This document shows, piece after piece, positions 50,035-62,255 of a stretch of 64,000 nucleotides of DNA. The DNA lies in contig MKWL01000018.1 in the NCBI GenBank assembly GCA_001899305.1, forward strand, positions 124,001 to 188,000, given 5' to 3'. This DNA is from Thiobacillus sp. 0-1251. GTDB taxonomy: Bacteria > Pseudomonadota > Gammaproteobacteria > Burkholderiales > Thiobacillaceae. A program made the translations under genes and the position numbers. How positions within the stretch are numbered: position 1 is the stretch's first letter; every line of letters begins with the position of its first letter. The notes under the pieces were generated by a model. That model ran no database searches. It saw only the letters and a list, made by a program, of their open reading frames with translations, and was not told where the DNA came from.

Positions 50035-52721
50035 ACCGCCATGTGAACGCCATCGCCGGCCGCCTGAGCCTGCGCCATCCGCAACGCCGCTCGCTGGAAA
50101 TACTCGACCGCATCACGGAAATCGCGCCACCTGGTAAGGGGGCCGATGTTACAGCCATGATGGAGGCCATCCGCAGCGAGTTTCCGTCGGTTACGGACTT
50201 TGAACGCGAGTTTCCGTCACTGTGTTTTGCGCTTGCCACGGGCGTGGGCAAGACGCGGCTGATGGGCGCTTTCATCAGCTATCTGCATCTGGCGCATGGC
50301 ATCAACAACTTCTTTGTGCTGGCGCCAAACCTGACTATCTACAACAAGCTGATTACCGACTTCAGCGACCGCAATCATCCCAAATATGTCTTCAAGGGCA
50401 TTGCGGAATTCGCCATCGATGCGCCTTCCATTATTACCGGTGACAACTACGACCAGCGTGATCCCTTAAGCGGATCGCTGTTTGGCAGTGTCCGGGTCAA
50501 CATTTTCAACATCTCGAAGATCAATTCCGAGGTGCGTGGCGGCAAGTCACCCCGCATCAAGCGGCTTTCGGAATACATCGGCGAGAGCTACTTCGACTAT
50601 CTGGCGGGCCTGCCCGACCTGGTGATGCTAATGGATGAATCGCATCGCTACCGCGCCAGCGCCGGGATTCGGGCGATTAATGAACTCAAGCCGATTCTGG
50701 GGCTGGAGCTGACGGCAACGCCATACGTGGAATCCGCGCGCGGCGCAGTGGCGTTCAAGAATGTGATCTACGACTACCCGCTGGCGAAGGCCATGGAGGA
50801 CGGCTTTGTGAAGGAGCCGGCGGTGGTCACACGCAAGAATTTCAATCCGGCTGGCATGTCGCCGGATGAGATCGAGCGCCTGAAGCTGGAAGACGGCGTG
50901 CGTCTGCATGAAAGCGTGAAGGTGGAGCTGGAGACTTATGCACGCGAGAGCGAGAACCCTATCGTTAAACCCTTTGTACTGGTGATTGCTCGCGACACAA
51001 CCCATGCCAGCCAGCTATTGGTATTGATCCAGTCCGACAGTTTCTTTGAAGGGCGTTACCGGGACAAGGTCATCCAGGTGGACTCCAGCAAGACCGGCGC
51101 GGAAGAAGAGGAAATGATCACGCGCCTGCTCAAGGTGGAGCACACCGAAGAGCCGACGGAGATTGTGATTCACGTCAATATGCTGAAAGAGGGCTGGGAC
51201 GTGACCAACCTCTATACCATCGTCCCGCTGCGGGCGGCCAATGCGCGCGTGCTCATCGAGCAATCCATCGGACGCGGCCTGCGCCTGCCTTACGGCAAGC
51301 GCACCGGGGTGACGGCCGTGGATCGGCTGAACATCGTCGCGCATGACAAATTTCAGGAAATCATCGACGAGGCCAACAAGCCGGACTCCGCTATCCGCTT
51401 GCAGGCGGTGGTGCTGGACACAGACGAACTCGGCCAGAAAACCGCCACGGTGGTATCGCAATCGCAATTGGCGACCAAACTGGGATTCAAACCCGTGCAG
51501 GTAACCCGTAGCACGATACTGGCCGGGCAGGACGTGGCGCCGGTTTTCACCAAGCCGGAAGAGCAGAAAGTGGCGCAGATTGCCTGGGAGGTGATCCGCA
51601 AGCTGGAAAACCAGCCGCAGATGCTGCCCACCATCGAACACCTGAAAAAGCCGGAAATCCTGGCTGCGATCGTCAAGGCCGTTGAAGAGCAACATCAGCC
51701 GTCCCAGTTAGAGCTGGAGGGTGTAAGTGAGAAACCGGATTTTGCCTCCGTGGTGGCAAGAACGGTTGATCTGGTCACGCAACAGAGCATCGATATCCCG
51801 CGCATTCTGGTGGTGCCCAAAGGTGAGGTGAAGTCGGGATTCAAGCCCTTCACGTTAGAACTCGCTACGTTGAAGTACCCGGCTGTGTCCGACGAGCTTT
51901 GGATTCAGCACCTGCGCACGAATGAGCTTGAAGTAGTCTCATTGGGTCGCGGCAGCATTGAGGAAGCGCGCCTGGAAGATTACGTGGTCGGTGGCCTGGT
52001 GGACTTTGACGACATCTCCTACGATGACCACGCCGATCTGCTTTACGACCTTGCCTCCCAGACGGTGCAGCATTTTCAGACCTACCTTTCCGAGGATGAC
52101 ACCCGCAAGGTTCTGCGCTGCTATCAGCGCAACATCGCGCAATTCATCCATGCCCAGATGCAGGGCCATTACTGGGAGGATGTGGTTGGCTACGAGGTGA
52201 AAATCAGCAAGGGCTTTACCGAACTGAAGCAGAGCGCTTATACCTACTCCGTACAAGAGCCACCTGCCGACTACCGGGTTGCACCGGCAGACAAGAGCAA
52301 TATGGCGAAATATCTGTTTGGCGGTTTCGCACGCTGCCTATATCCAGTGCAAAAATTCGATTCCGATTCGGAACGCAAGCTGGCAGTGGTTTTGGAACGC
52401 GACGCCGAGAAGTGGTTCAAGCCGGCCAAAGGCCAGTTTCAGATTTTCTACCGGAAGGGGGCGGATCACCTGGAATACCAACCTGATTTCGTAGCGGAGA
52501 CTGCCGATATTATTTACATGCTGGAACCCAAGATGCGCAAGGAAATGGAAGACCCGGATGTACTCGCCAAAAAGGAAGCTGCCACCCAATGGTGTGTATA
52601 TGCGTCAGACCATGCGGCAACTTATGACGGAAAGCCATGGCGTTATTTGTTGATCCCGCATGACGAGATTGCTTCCAACATAACCTTGTCAGGTTTGGCG
52701 GATCGGTTTACTGCCGCCTAA
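50031..52721 (+). CDS. Type III Res-like helicase-endonuclease
   Basis: An 896-residue protein. Helicase motifs are ALATGVGKTRLMGA (P-loop ~69-75), MLMDESHRYRA (DESH ~202-205), LGLELTATPY, and IEQSIGRGLRLPYGKRTGVT. The C-terminal endonuclease domain has LEYQPDFVAETADIIYMLEP followed by K, so D...E-P-K in place of the usual E-x-K spacing. Res subunits translocate and cut when paired with unmodified Mod sites. ATG overlaps the DUF1016 stop (ATGA). Last gene of the operon. Confidence 0.88.
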   Translation: MNRHVNAIAGRLSLRHPQRRSLEILDRITEIAPPGKGADVTAMMEAIRSEFPSVTDFEREFPSLCFALATGVGKTRLMGAFISYLHLAHGINNFFVLAPNLTIYNKLITDFSDRNHPKYVFKGIAEFAIDAPSIITGDNYDQRDPLSGSLFGSVRVNIFNISKINSEVRGGKSPRIKRLSEYIGESYFDYLAGLPDLVMLMDESHRYRASAGIRAINELKPILGLELTATPYVESARGAVAFKNVIYDYPLAKAMEDGFVKEPAVVTRKNFNPAGMSPDEIERLKLEDGVRLHESVKVELETYARESENPIVKPFVLVIARDTTHASQLLVLIQSDSFFEGRYRDKVIQVDSSKTGAEEEEMITRLLKVEHTEEPTEIVIHVNMLKEGWDVTNLYTIVPLRAANARVLIEQSIGRGLRLPYGKRTGVTAVDRLNIVAHDKFQEIIDEANKPDSAIRLQAVVLDTDELGQKTATVVSQSQLATKLGFKPVQVTRSTILAGQDVAPVFTKPEEQKVAQIAWEVIRKLENQPQMLPTIEHLKKPEILAAIVKAVEEQHQPSQLELEGVSEKPDFASVVARTVDLVTQQSIDIPRILVVPKGEVKSGFKPFTLELATLKYPAVSDELWIQHLRTNELEVVSLGRGSIEEARLEDYVVGGLVDFDDISYDDHADLLYDLASQTVQHFQTYLSEDDTRKVLRCYQRNIAQFIHAQMQGHYWEDVVGYEVKISKGFTELKQSAYTYSVQEPPADYRVAPADKSNMAKYLFGGFARCLYPVQKFDSDSERKLAVVLERDAEKWFKPAKGQFQIFYRKGADHLEYQPDFVAETADIIYMLEPKMRKEMEDPDVLAKKEAATQWCVYASDHAATYDGKPWRYLLIPHDEIASNITLSGLADRFTAA

Positions 52722-52784
52722 ATGACCTCTTCATGCTTATTTTTAAAGACACCACAGGCCAAGCGCGCGAGTCTCGTCCCCTTG

Positions 52785-53714
52785 CTATAGAACAGCTTTG
52801 GCCATGTTTCTCGGGTGGAACATGGAATGCAGCGTTACTAACCGCTTGGTCGCAACGAATGTGTATATCTGAGTTGTACTGATGCACGCATGACCCAGCA
52901 GCTCTTGGATCACTCGTAAATCGGCTCCAGCATCCAGCAAGTGAGTTGCAAAGGCATGCCGGAGGCTGTGAGTACTGAGGGGTCTTTCGATCCCTTTGTT
53001 TGAGGCGTGCTTCTTCACCACCAGGCGGAGTACGCCAGTGCTTATTTTCTTCCCTCGAACCGAGAGGAACACATGATTGCAAAGGTAGTCCCGTCTCAGG
53101 GCGGGTCTTGACCTACTCAGGTACAGATCGAGCCAGAATGCAGCCTCTTCACCATAAACCACCAGCCGCTCCTTGTTTCCTTTTCCACAAACTCGAATCA
53201 CACGGTTTTTGAAATCAAAGTCTTCGAGCTTGAGATCGGATAACTCGGTGGCTCGTATCCCGGTCGCATAGAGCAATTCGAGCATGGCCTTGTCACGCAG
53301 GCCTTGGTGAGAATTGAGATCAGTAATATCAAGCAGTGACGCCACCTCATCCTGTGTCGGCGTGTTCGGGAGGCGGTGGGGTATTTTGATCTTGCCAAGG
53401 CGCATGGTCGGGTCCTGCGCAACCTGCCCATTGGTCGTGAGATATTGGTAAAACCGACGGAGCGAAGCGGTATAGCGAGCCACGCTCCGAGCGCTGATCT
53501 TTCTCTCCAGCAGGCTTGCCAGCCATGCCTCAATGTCCAGATTCTGGGCCTGGAGTAGCGACTGGCCGTTATGCTGGGTCAGCCACGATTCGAAATTGAC
53601 CAGATCCGCCCGATAGGCGTCGATGGTTCTGTCGGCGAGACCATGAACAAGCCATAACTCATTGCTGAACTGCTCCACGGATGGGAGCAGGGAATGTGAT
53701 TTTGCGGAACCCAT
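52785..53714 (-). CDS. XerD-like tyrosine recombinase
   Basis: A 309-residue recombinase. A full N-terminal SAM-like domain (LWLVHGLADRTIDAYRADLV) precedes the catalytic domain with Arg in YATGIRATELSDL, HSLRHAFATHLLDAGADLRV, LLGHACISTTQIYTFVATKR. The C-terminus (LHSMFHPRNMAKA) resembles XerD. It is longer than XerD by about ten residues. The gene converges on the defence operon, so it may be the chromosomal XerD or an element recombinase; the setting favours the latter, but the similarity to XerD is strong. Confidence 0.75.
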   Translation of the reverse strand: MGSAKSHSLLPSVEQFSNELWLVHGLADRTIDAYRADLVNFESWLTQHNGQSLLQAQNLDIEAWLASLLERKISARSVARYTASLRRFYQYLTTNGQVAQDPTMRLGKIKIPHRLPNTPTQDEVASLLDITDLNSHQGLRDKAMLELLYATGIRATELSDLKLEDFDFKNRVIRVCGKGNKERLVVYGEEAAFWLDLYLSRSRPALRRDYLCNHVFLSVRGKKISTGVLRLVVKKHASNKGIERPLSTHSLRHAFATHLLDAGADLRVIQELLGHACISTTQIYTFVATKRLVTLHSMFHPRNMAKAVL

Positions 53715-54057
53715 TTATTTTGCCTTTCTTGGTTTAACCCCTTCGGCTCCGCAACTGCAGGGGTAAATTTTCAGCTTATTATTTTCGCCGCCACTCCCAT
53801 GACGGTATTGCATTCAAGTTAGCTCATCCCGTGTGCATTCCTGAATCGTTTTCCGATCGTGCCTGGAGGCACGATCCACAACAGACTTCAAATTTTAATA
53901 TTTCATGACGTGCCATGCCACCCCCAGCTTGATGAGCAGGTTGGTATAAGACTCTTCGTGCCTTCAGACGTCTAACCTCAAGGGCTGTTGTCATTAAGGC
54001 AACGTGGCAGGCTTCTTCTGCCGACTTGCCTTCCTGTTTGTTCGATCATTCATGGTC
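53715..54057. other. Intergenic region between XerD-like and AbiEi-like genes
   Basis: No gene recognised. Near 53741-53766 TTTAACCCCT and AGGGGTAAA form a loose inverted repeat, possibly in the promoter of the recombinase. Confidence 0.4.
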
Positions 54058-54094
54058 TTAACGATGTCCGATATATGTATACAATTAACGGACA
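54058..54094 (+). promoter_or_regulatory. AbiEi promoter with operator reaching the start codon
   Basis: TTAACG (54058-54063) and TACAAT (54080-54085), spaced 16 bp, form a candidate promoter. TGTCCG (54065-54070) and CGGACA (54089-54094) are perfect inverted arms; the last A is the first base of ATG 54094. Confidence 0.5.
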
Positions 54095-54762
54095 TGGAGC
54101 CAGTCATCAAATCGCAGGTGGTGCAACGCATCAACCAGGCCCCGGCAGCCAAAGTGTGGACGCCGGTGGATTTTCTCGACCTGGGTAGCCGCGACGCGGT
54201 GGACAAAACGCTCCAGCGCATGGTCGCCAGCAATGATCTGCGCCGCATCGACCGAGGACTGTACGACCAGCCCCGGATGAATTCCCTCACCGGCCAGCCG
54301 ACCACCCCTGATTATCGCAGCGTGATCGATGCCGTCGGTCGTCGCGACCAGGTGCGCGTATTGATCGACGGGTTGACCGCCGCCAACGATCTGGGCCTGA
54401 CCAATACGGTGCCGGGGCAGGTCATCGTGCATACCGATGGCCGACTGCGACCGATCCAGTTGGGCAAATTGACCCTCCAGTTCAAACTGACAGCGCCAAG
54501 CAAGCTCTACTGGGCCAACCATCCAGCCATGCGGGTGGTGCAAGCCCTGTACTGGCTTCGCGATGGTCTGAAGGGTGGAGTCCAGGTCGATCAGGATGCG
54601 ATTCAAGCCAAGCTCATTCGGCTACTGCAGGACTCCAGCCAGGGAAGCGCGATTCGTGATGATCTGAGATCCGGTTTACACACTGTGCCGTCGTGGATGC
54701 GACAGTGGATTCGCGATCTGCTTGCCTGGTCCGAACAGGCAAGCACCAAGGCTTCACCGTGA
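54094..54762 (+). CDS. AbiEi-like type IV antitoxin / transcriptional regulator (DUF6088-type)
   Basis: A 222-residue protein. It begins MEPVIKSQVVQRINQAPAAK with a winged-helix domain (VWTPVDFLDLGSRDAVDKTL, LRRIDRGLYDQPR), then an AbiEi-like domain (VLIDGLTAANDLGLTNTVPG, LTLQFKLTAPSKLYW). ATG 54094 is taken; 54064 and upstream starts lie inside the promoter. AbiEi proteins repress the operon through inverted repeats and antagonise an AbiEii nucleotidyltransferase toxin. Its stop overlaps the truncated toxin's GTG. Confidence 0.8.
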   Translation: MEPVIKSQVVQRINQAPAAKVWTPVDFLDLGSRDAVDKTLQRMVASNDLRRIDRGLYDQPRMNSLTGQPTTPDYRSVIDAVGRRDQVRVLIDGLTAANDLGLTNTVPGQVIVHTDGRLRPIQLGKLTLQFKLTAPSKLYWANHPAMRVVQALYWLRDGLKGGVQVDQDAIQAKLIRLLQDSSQGSAIRDDLRSGLHTVPSWMRQWIRDLLAWSEQASTKASP

Positions 54763-54986
54763 ACACCGGCTCTCTTCGTATCATCGCAGTCTCTCCCGAG
54801 GATCGTCGCGGCCTGTTCCTGGCGACCGCCAACCGGCTCGGCACACTGATCCAGAATGTGGAGAAGGATTTCTGGGTATCCGGGTTCAGCGTTCTATCGT
54901 CTGCCAGAGTCCAACATAATTGGCATGGTCATTCAGCTGCCCCTGCTGCCCGGTTGTGTTTCGATTTTCAGGCTGTCATCCAGTAG
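54759..54986 (+). pseudogene. Truncated AbiEii-type toxin gene
   Basis: Starting at GTG 54759, the first ~45 codons read as the N-terminus of an AbiEii/DUF1814 toxin: RRGLFLATANRLGTLIQNVE then KDFWV. In family members FWV is followed by a C/W and the nucleotidyltransferase core; here the sequence switches to SGFSVLSSARVQHNW and a short meaningless end. The toxin is therefore broken near 54880, next to the 3' end of the integrase. The antitoxin is left without its partner. Confidence 0.7.
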
Positions 54987-56858
54987 CAGAAAAAGCGTCT
55001 CGTCATCCGTCGACGTGTATATGCTGGTGGTTGCCACGCTGGCGTGTCCAAGCAGGCGCTGGATCATGTTGACCGGCATCGTCTCTGCGGAATGTGCGCC
55101 GCGCGTGTGTCTCAGCCAGTGCGTCGAGGCTTTCGCCATCTTTTTGGCATCGTCATGATGCCCCTGCGTGGCAAGCTCCGCAGCCGCCTCCCTGAAGAAC
55201 ACCTTCAAGGCCTTGTACAGCGTCGCGGGATCCAGGGTGCCCGTATCCTGCCCAAGCCGCAGCCGGGCGATCATGGGAATGTCTTCAGGATTATCCAGTG
55301 GGTCGACATTCAGGCCCCGCCAGGCCAGGTAATCGCGTAATGCATCCATCACCATGCCGGGCATCGGGACGGCACGCCATTTTCCCCCCTTGCCGAGCAC
55401 TTTCAGCATCCAGCGGACACCCAGGCCACGCTTGAGCGGGACCGAATAGAGTCTCCCCAGGCGGGCATCCACCAGTTCGGCGAGCCGTAGCCCCGTGGCA
55501 TAGGCGAGGGGAAGCACGAAGCGCAAGCGCCGGACGGATTCTTCCATAGGCTGGCGGTCCAAATGCTCTATGAGAAAAGCCCACTGGCTGCGCGTGAAAG
55601 CGTGCGTCAGCTCCAAATCAGGCGCGGTGGCCACGTCCATCACCTGCTGTGGCGGCGGCACGCCGTCCCAGGGATTGCTGTCGAGGTAACGTACCTTGGC
55701 AAGCCACTCGAACAGGGATTTGAGGATGGTATGGGCCTGGATCTGGCTGCGCAGCGAGACGGCTCCCTCGAATGGCCGCCAGTTGGCCGACCAGCGCGGT
55801 GTGCTGCGTTTTCCCATCCATTCCGCCTGGGGAAGGCGCCATGGCCATGCCGCGGGTAATGTGCGGCCGAGCCCGCCCAGCCAATCCCGGTAGGCAATGG
55901 CATCCTCGATCGACAGCGACGACAGGGCGCGTCCGCGCTCCATGATCGACCAGATTAGAAGGCGCTCCGCCTCACGGCGATAGGCGCGCTCGGTATGCGG
56001 ATTCGACGCGCGCGCTTTCAGCCAGGCCTGGATCGCCTGATGGTCATTGTCAGCGGCGATGCGGCTGCGGCCGAGGCCTCGGTTCTCGCCAACCGAGCCA
56101 TCCAGCTCCGCCGGCGTCGAGAACGACTCCAGCGGCATGATGGCAGTGGCCGAGGGCCGGGTCAGTTCGATCGGTGACAGCGACCGCAGCGGGGCGAGCC
56201 CCTGCGGCGCCATCACACCCAGACTGCCTTCGTGGGTGGCAAGCCAGGTCACGAGCCGGCGCGCCCCTTTTTCGCCGAGGCGGGGGACGGATACCCACCA
56301 GCGGTAGCCCTGCGTGCGGACACGCTGATGCAGCGCCTCGATGGTGGGGACGCCGGCGAGGATGAGCCTGGCAGCGAGTCGATCGTCAAACCAGGCGGCA
56401 ACCGGGTCCTGCGGCTGCGGATCGGTGGCGAGCAGTTCCTCCACCCACACCAGCGCCGCCAGTTGGCGCTCGACCAGGCGGGCGTAGCGTCTCGCGCGGC
56501 GGTCGATACTCTGCGGATAGGCCTCGACATACATCGCGGTCAGTTCCTTCTCCGAATAGAAGTGATCGGGGTCATGTGCTTCGCGGAAGGTTTCGAGCGA
56601 GGGGAGGGCGGTCGTCGACCGTACTGCCTCGGGCAGGGTGCCGAGCGGCAGGCGCAGCAGCCGGGCCAGCGCATGTCGGCCATGCCGGCGGGCAGCCATC
56701 GTCAGAGTTTGCTGGATCCAGGCCAGCGTGGAGCGCGCGATGCGCTGATCGAGGCCGGATTCGAGGTAGCGGTCCGCTGCGACCTTGAGATCGAGGCCCT
56801 GCAGCCAGCCGCGGTAGAAGGCGAGGTGGTGACGCCCGATTTTGCGAGTGGATTCCAT
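54933..56858 (-). CDS. Large phage-type integrase with N-terminal DUF3701-like domain
   Basis: A 641-residue tyrosine recombinase. The first ~220 residues (HHLAFYRGWLQGLDLKVAAD, RYARLVERQLAALVWVEELL, VPRLGEKGARRLVTWLATHE) match the extra domain called DUF3701. The SAM-like region (SNPHTERAYRREAERLLIWS) and catalytic domain follow: Arg in YATGLRLAELVDARLG, HWLRHTRGAHSAE, LLGHASVATTSIYTSTDDET. Such integrases are typical of betaproteobacterial islands. Its stop is about 55 bp from the truncated toxin break, so integration may have caused that truncation. Confidence 0.85.
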   Translation of the reverse strand: MESTRKIGRHHLAFYRGWLQGLDLKVAADRYLESGLDQRIARSTLAWIQQTLTMAARRHGRHALARLLRLPLGTLPEAVRSTTALPSLETFREAHDPDHFYSEKELTAMYVEAYPQSIDRRARRYARLVERQLAALVWVEELLATDPQPQDPVAAWFDDRLAARLILAGVPTIEALHQRVRTQGYRWWVSVPRLGEKGARRLVTWLATHEGSLGVMAPQGLAPLRSLSPIELTRPSATAIMPLESFSTPAELDGSVGENRGLGRSRIAADNDHQAIQAWLKARASNPHTERAYRREAERLLIWSIMERGRALSSLSIEDAIAYRDWLGGLGRTLPAAWPWRLPQAEWMGKRSTPRWSANWRPFEGAVSLRSQIQAHTILKSLFEWLAKVRYLDSNPWDGVPPPQQVMDVATAPDLELTHAFTRSQWAFLIEHLDRQPMEESVRRLRFVLPLAYATGLRLAELVDARLGRLYSVPLKRGLGVRWMLKVLGKGGKWRAVPMPGMVMDALRDYLAWRGLNVDPLDNPEDIPMIARLRLGQDTGTLDPATLYKALKVFFREAAAELATQGHHDDAKKMAKASTHWLRHTRGAHSAETMPVNMIQRLLGHASVATTSIYTSTDDETLFLLLDDSLKIETQPGSRGS

Positions 56859-56936
56859 GGCTAACTGGCTGAAATCAAGAAGAAACCGGAAATATAAGCC
56901 ATAAATCCATGAGTTAAATCACAAAATCAGTATTCT

Positions 56937-56954
56937 TGATAATTAACCTTATCA
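56937..56954. promoter_or_regulatory. Small dyad upstream of the integrase
   Basis: TGATAA-TTAACC-TTATCA is a perfect 6-bp dyad in an AT-rich stretch between the integrase and HU. It may be an operator of the integrase; evidence is position only. Confidence 0.3.
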
Positions 56955-57111
56955 TGAATAAAACATGCGATGAAGCCGGATGCCCCTTGCTTGTTCTGAT
57001 CGAAACGCGCGCCCCACATTGCTATTGCTGGCTTTTGACTGTTTGCCTGCCAGACCACGAATGCCTGAACGCTGGTAGCATCAATTCTTCTCAACAACCC
57101 AAGGGATGCTC

Positions 57112-57408
57112 ATGAACAAGACTGAATTGATCGAAGCCACTGCAGCCGAAGCAGACATCAGCAAGGCGGCTGCCGGAAGGGCGCTTGATGCCATCCTCGG
57201 CGCCATCGTCAAAGCGGTAGCGAAAGGTGACTCTGTAACCCTCATTGGGTTTGGCGCGTTCAAGTCTTCCAAGCGTGCTGCCCGTACTGGACGCAATCCA
57301 CAAACAGGCAAGGAACTGAAGATCGCAGCAACGACCGTGCCGCGCTTCACGGCTGGCGCTGGTTTCAAGGCCGCAGTTGCGGGTAAGAAAGCTGCCAAGA
57401 GGAAATAA
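57112..57408 (+). CDS. HU-family DNA-binding protein
   Basis: A 98-residue nucleoid protein. It starts [20 protein letters not shown] at ATG 57112, preferred over 57106 because AAGGGA precedes it. Strand and arm motifs [20 protein letters not shown] and [20 protein letters not shown] are typical, followed by a lysine-rich tail (AGKKAAKRK). HU bends DNA and assists site-specific recombination. It converges on the GH63-like gene and lies next to the integrase. Confidence 0.93.
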   Translation: MNKTELIEATAAEADISKAAAGRALDAILGAIVKAVAKGDSVTLIGFGAFKSSKRAARTGRNPQTGKELKIAATTVPRFTAGAGFKAAVAGKKAAKRK

Positions 57409-57450
57409 TGATTTGAAAAGCCAGGCGTGACGCTGTCCCTGTTGGTCAAG

Positions 57451-60143
<2,693 letters not shown>

Positions 60144-60147
<4 letters not shown>

Positions 60148-62255
60148 GGCGTTGTCTCGGAGGAGTGGATACCGGCATGGGCTGCGCGCTTTTGTTTGTC
60201 GAGCGCGCAGGTCAGACGGTGCCAGGCGTAGAGCGTGCAGGCGACCGACCATGCCTGGCAGGGTGCGCCGCCAGGGGCGTGCGGCGCATCGCCGTCGAAA
60301 AGTTCTGAGATCGAGCCGAGGCCCGCGTCCTGCAGGTGGTCGCGCAGCGGGTCAAGACGGGACAGCGCCTGCGCGGCATCGCCGGTGACACGGTATTCGG
60401 CCAGTGCGTAATGCCCCAGCAGCCATGCCCATACCGGACCCTGGTGATAGCCGCTGTCGCGTTCGTTTACGCCGCCCTGGTAGCGTGGGCGGTAGCCTGG
60501 CCCTGACGGTGCCAGCGTGCGTAGGCCATAGGAGGTCAGCAGATGCTGCGCCACCTGCGTCACTACGCCTTTTTGCGTGGTGAGATCAAGCGGACTGTGG
60601 GTCAGACTGACGGCAATAATCTGATTCGGGCGCACGCGAGCGTCGTTGTCATTCGGGCTGTCGAGCACGTCGACCAGGCCGCCTTCAGGACGAACGAAGC
60701 GGGCAAATCCGGCGCGTGCTTGCCCGGCCTGGCGGGCGTAGGGTGCAGGATCTTCGCCGAGCAGGGCGACGAAGCTTTCCAGCGTGCGCAGCGCGTTGTA
60801 CCACAGTGCATTGATTTCCACCGGCTTGCCGCTGCGCGGCGTGGCCGGTACGCCGTCGACCCGGGCGTCCATCCAGGTGACCTGGCTGCCCGGCTCGCCG
60901 GCGCGCATCAGGCCGTCGGCCGGGTCCAGCCCGATACCGAAATGCGTGCCCTGCGTGTAGCCGTCGATGATGCTTTTCAGCACCGGAAGCACATGGCGCA
61001 CCGCGGCCAGATCCTGCGTGTGCTGGTAATAGTCCCGCCAGGCCTCGATGTACCACAATGCGGCATCGGCGCTGTTGTATTGTGCGGCGCTGCCGTCTTC
61101 GGGCAGCACGTTGGGCAGCAGGCCGTCCGCGATGAAATGCGCCCAGTTTTCCAGAATCTGCCGCGCCACCACGTAGCGCCCGGTGGACAAGGTGAGTCCG
61201 GGCATCGCGATGAAGGTGTCGCGCCCCCAGTCAGCGAACCACGGATAGCCCGCCACCACGGCGGCGCCGTCGGCGAGCTCGGAGCGGTCGTTCCAGTACG
61301 CGATCGTGGAGGGGGGCGGGACGGCTGGCCTGGGCGTGGCGCGATGGATCAGGAAGCGGTCGCTGTCGATCAGCAACTGGCGCACCCAGTCCGGCGCGCC
61401 AGCATAGCCCTGGATGCACAGTGCAGCATGCTGGATGCGGTTGCCGTCATGGCAATGACGGGCCATCAGCGCTTCATCCAGGTCGGCCAGCGGGTCGAGC
61501 CGATGAGCAGCGGCACTGAACCCCGTCAGCTTTCCTGGCAGCAGGTCGAGATGCAGGTGCCCTGCACAGAAATGATCCTCGTGATCGGGCAGGCCGCGCG
61601 CCTGCTCCAGCGGCAGAAACACGTCACGGTACCAGGTCGAATCGGCATCGAACCGACCGTGCGTGCTGGCAAAAAACAGCCGCGGCTCGCCATGGCTCAG
61701 CAGTTGCAGGGCGCCATCATGCCGCTCGGCGGAAAGCGCAGGGTGGGCGTCGGCGCCGGTTTCGCCGTGGTGGTCGCGATCGTTGCACAGCAGTGCGATT
61801 TCGAGTGCAATCGGTCGGTCGGGCGGTCGCACCAGTGTCCAGCCCAGGCAAAGCACCCGCTTGCCGGGAATGAACCAGACGCGCTGTTCGACGACGATGT
61901 CGCCGATCTCGAAGCGCCACACCGGCGTGCTGCCTTCCAGTCGGAACGATTCGATCATCCGGAAACCTGACGGTTCGACTGCGCCGCTTGCCCAGTGGTT
62001 GGTGGTGAGAGGATGGCGCTGTTCGCCGTCGATCAGCACGGCTTCGACCTTGGCGAACAGCAGCCGGCGCGCGAGCGTGACCGGATTGGCGTCGAACAGC
62101 AGGCCGTGATAACGGCGGGTCAGGCTCAGCGCGACGGTGCCAGCCGCATAGCCGCCAAATCCGTCGGCGAGCCACCATTCGCGGTGTTCAGCCAGGGCCA
62201 GATCGCCGCAGATTTCACGGCCGAAGCGGATGAACGCGGGCAGTGGGGTGCTCAT
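60144..62255 (-). CDS. Amylo-alpha-1,6-glucosidase (glycogen debranching type, GH133-like)
   Basis: A 703-residue enzyme. It starts MSTPLPAFIRFGREICGDLA at ATG 62255, which has GAGGAGAA before it; the upstream extension overlaps the EAL gene. Features are EWWLADGFGGYAAGTVALSL, RRYHGLLF, YPWFADWGRDTFIAMPGL (characteristic GRDTFI), GSAAQYNSADAALWYIEAW, NALWYNALRTLE and GPVWAWLLGHYALAEYRV. It removes alpha-1,6 branches of glycogen-like polymers. It forms a coupled operon with the GH63-like gene. Confidence 0.92.

Noticed and set aside
60543..61970. Plus-strand 475-codon frame
   Set aside because: Shadow of the debranching enzyme gene on the opposite strand.
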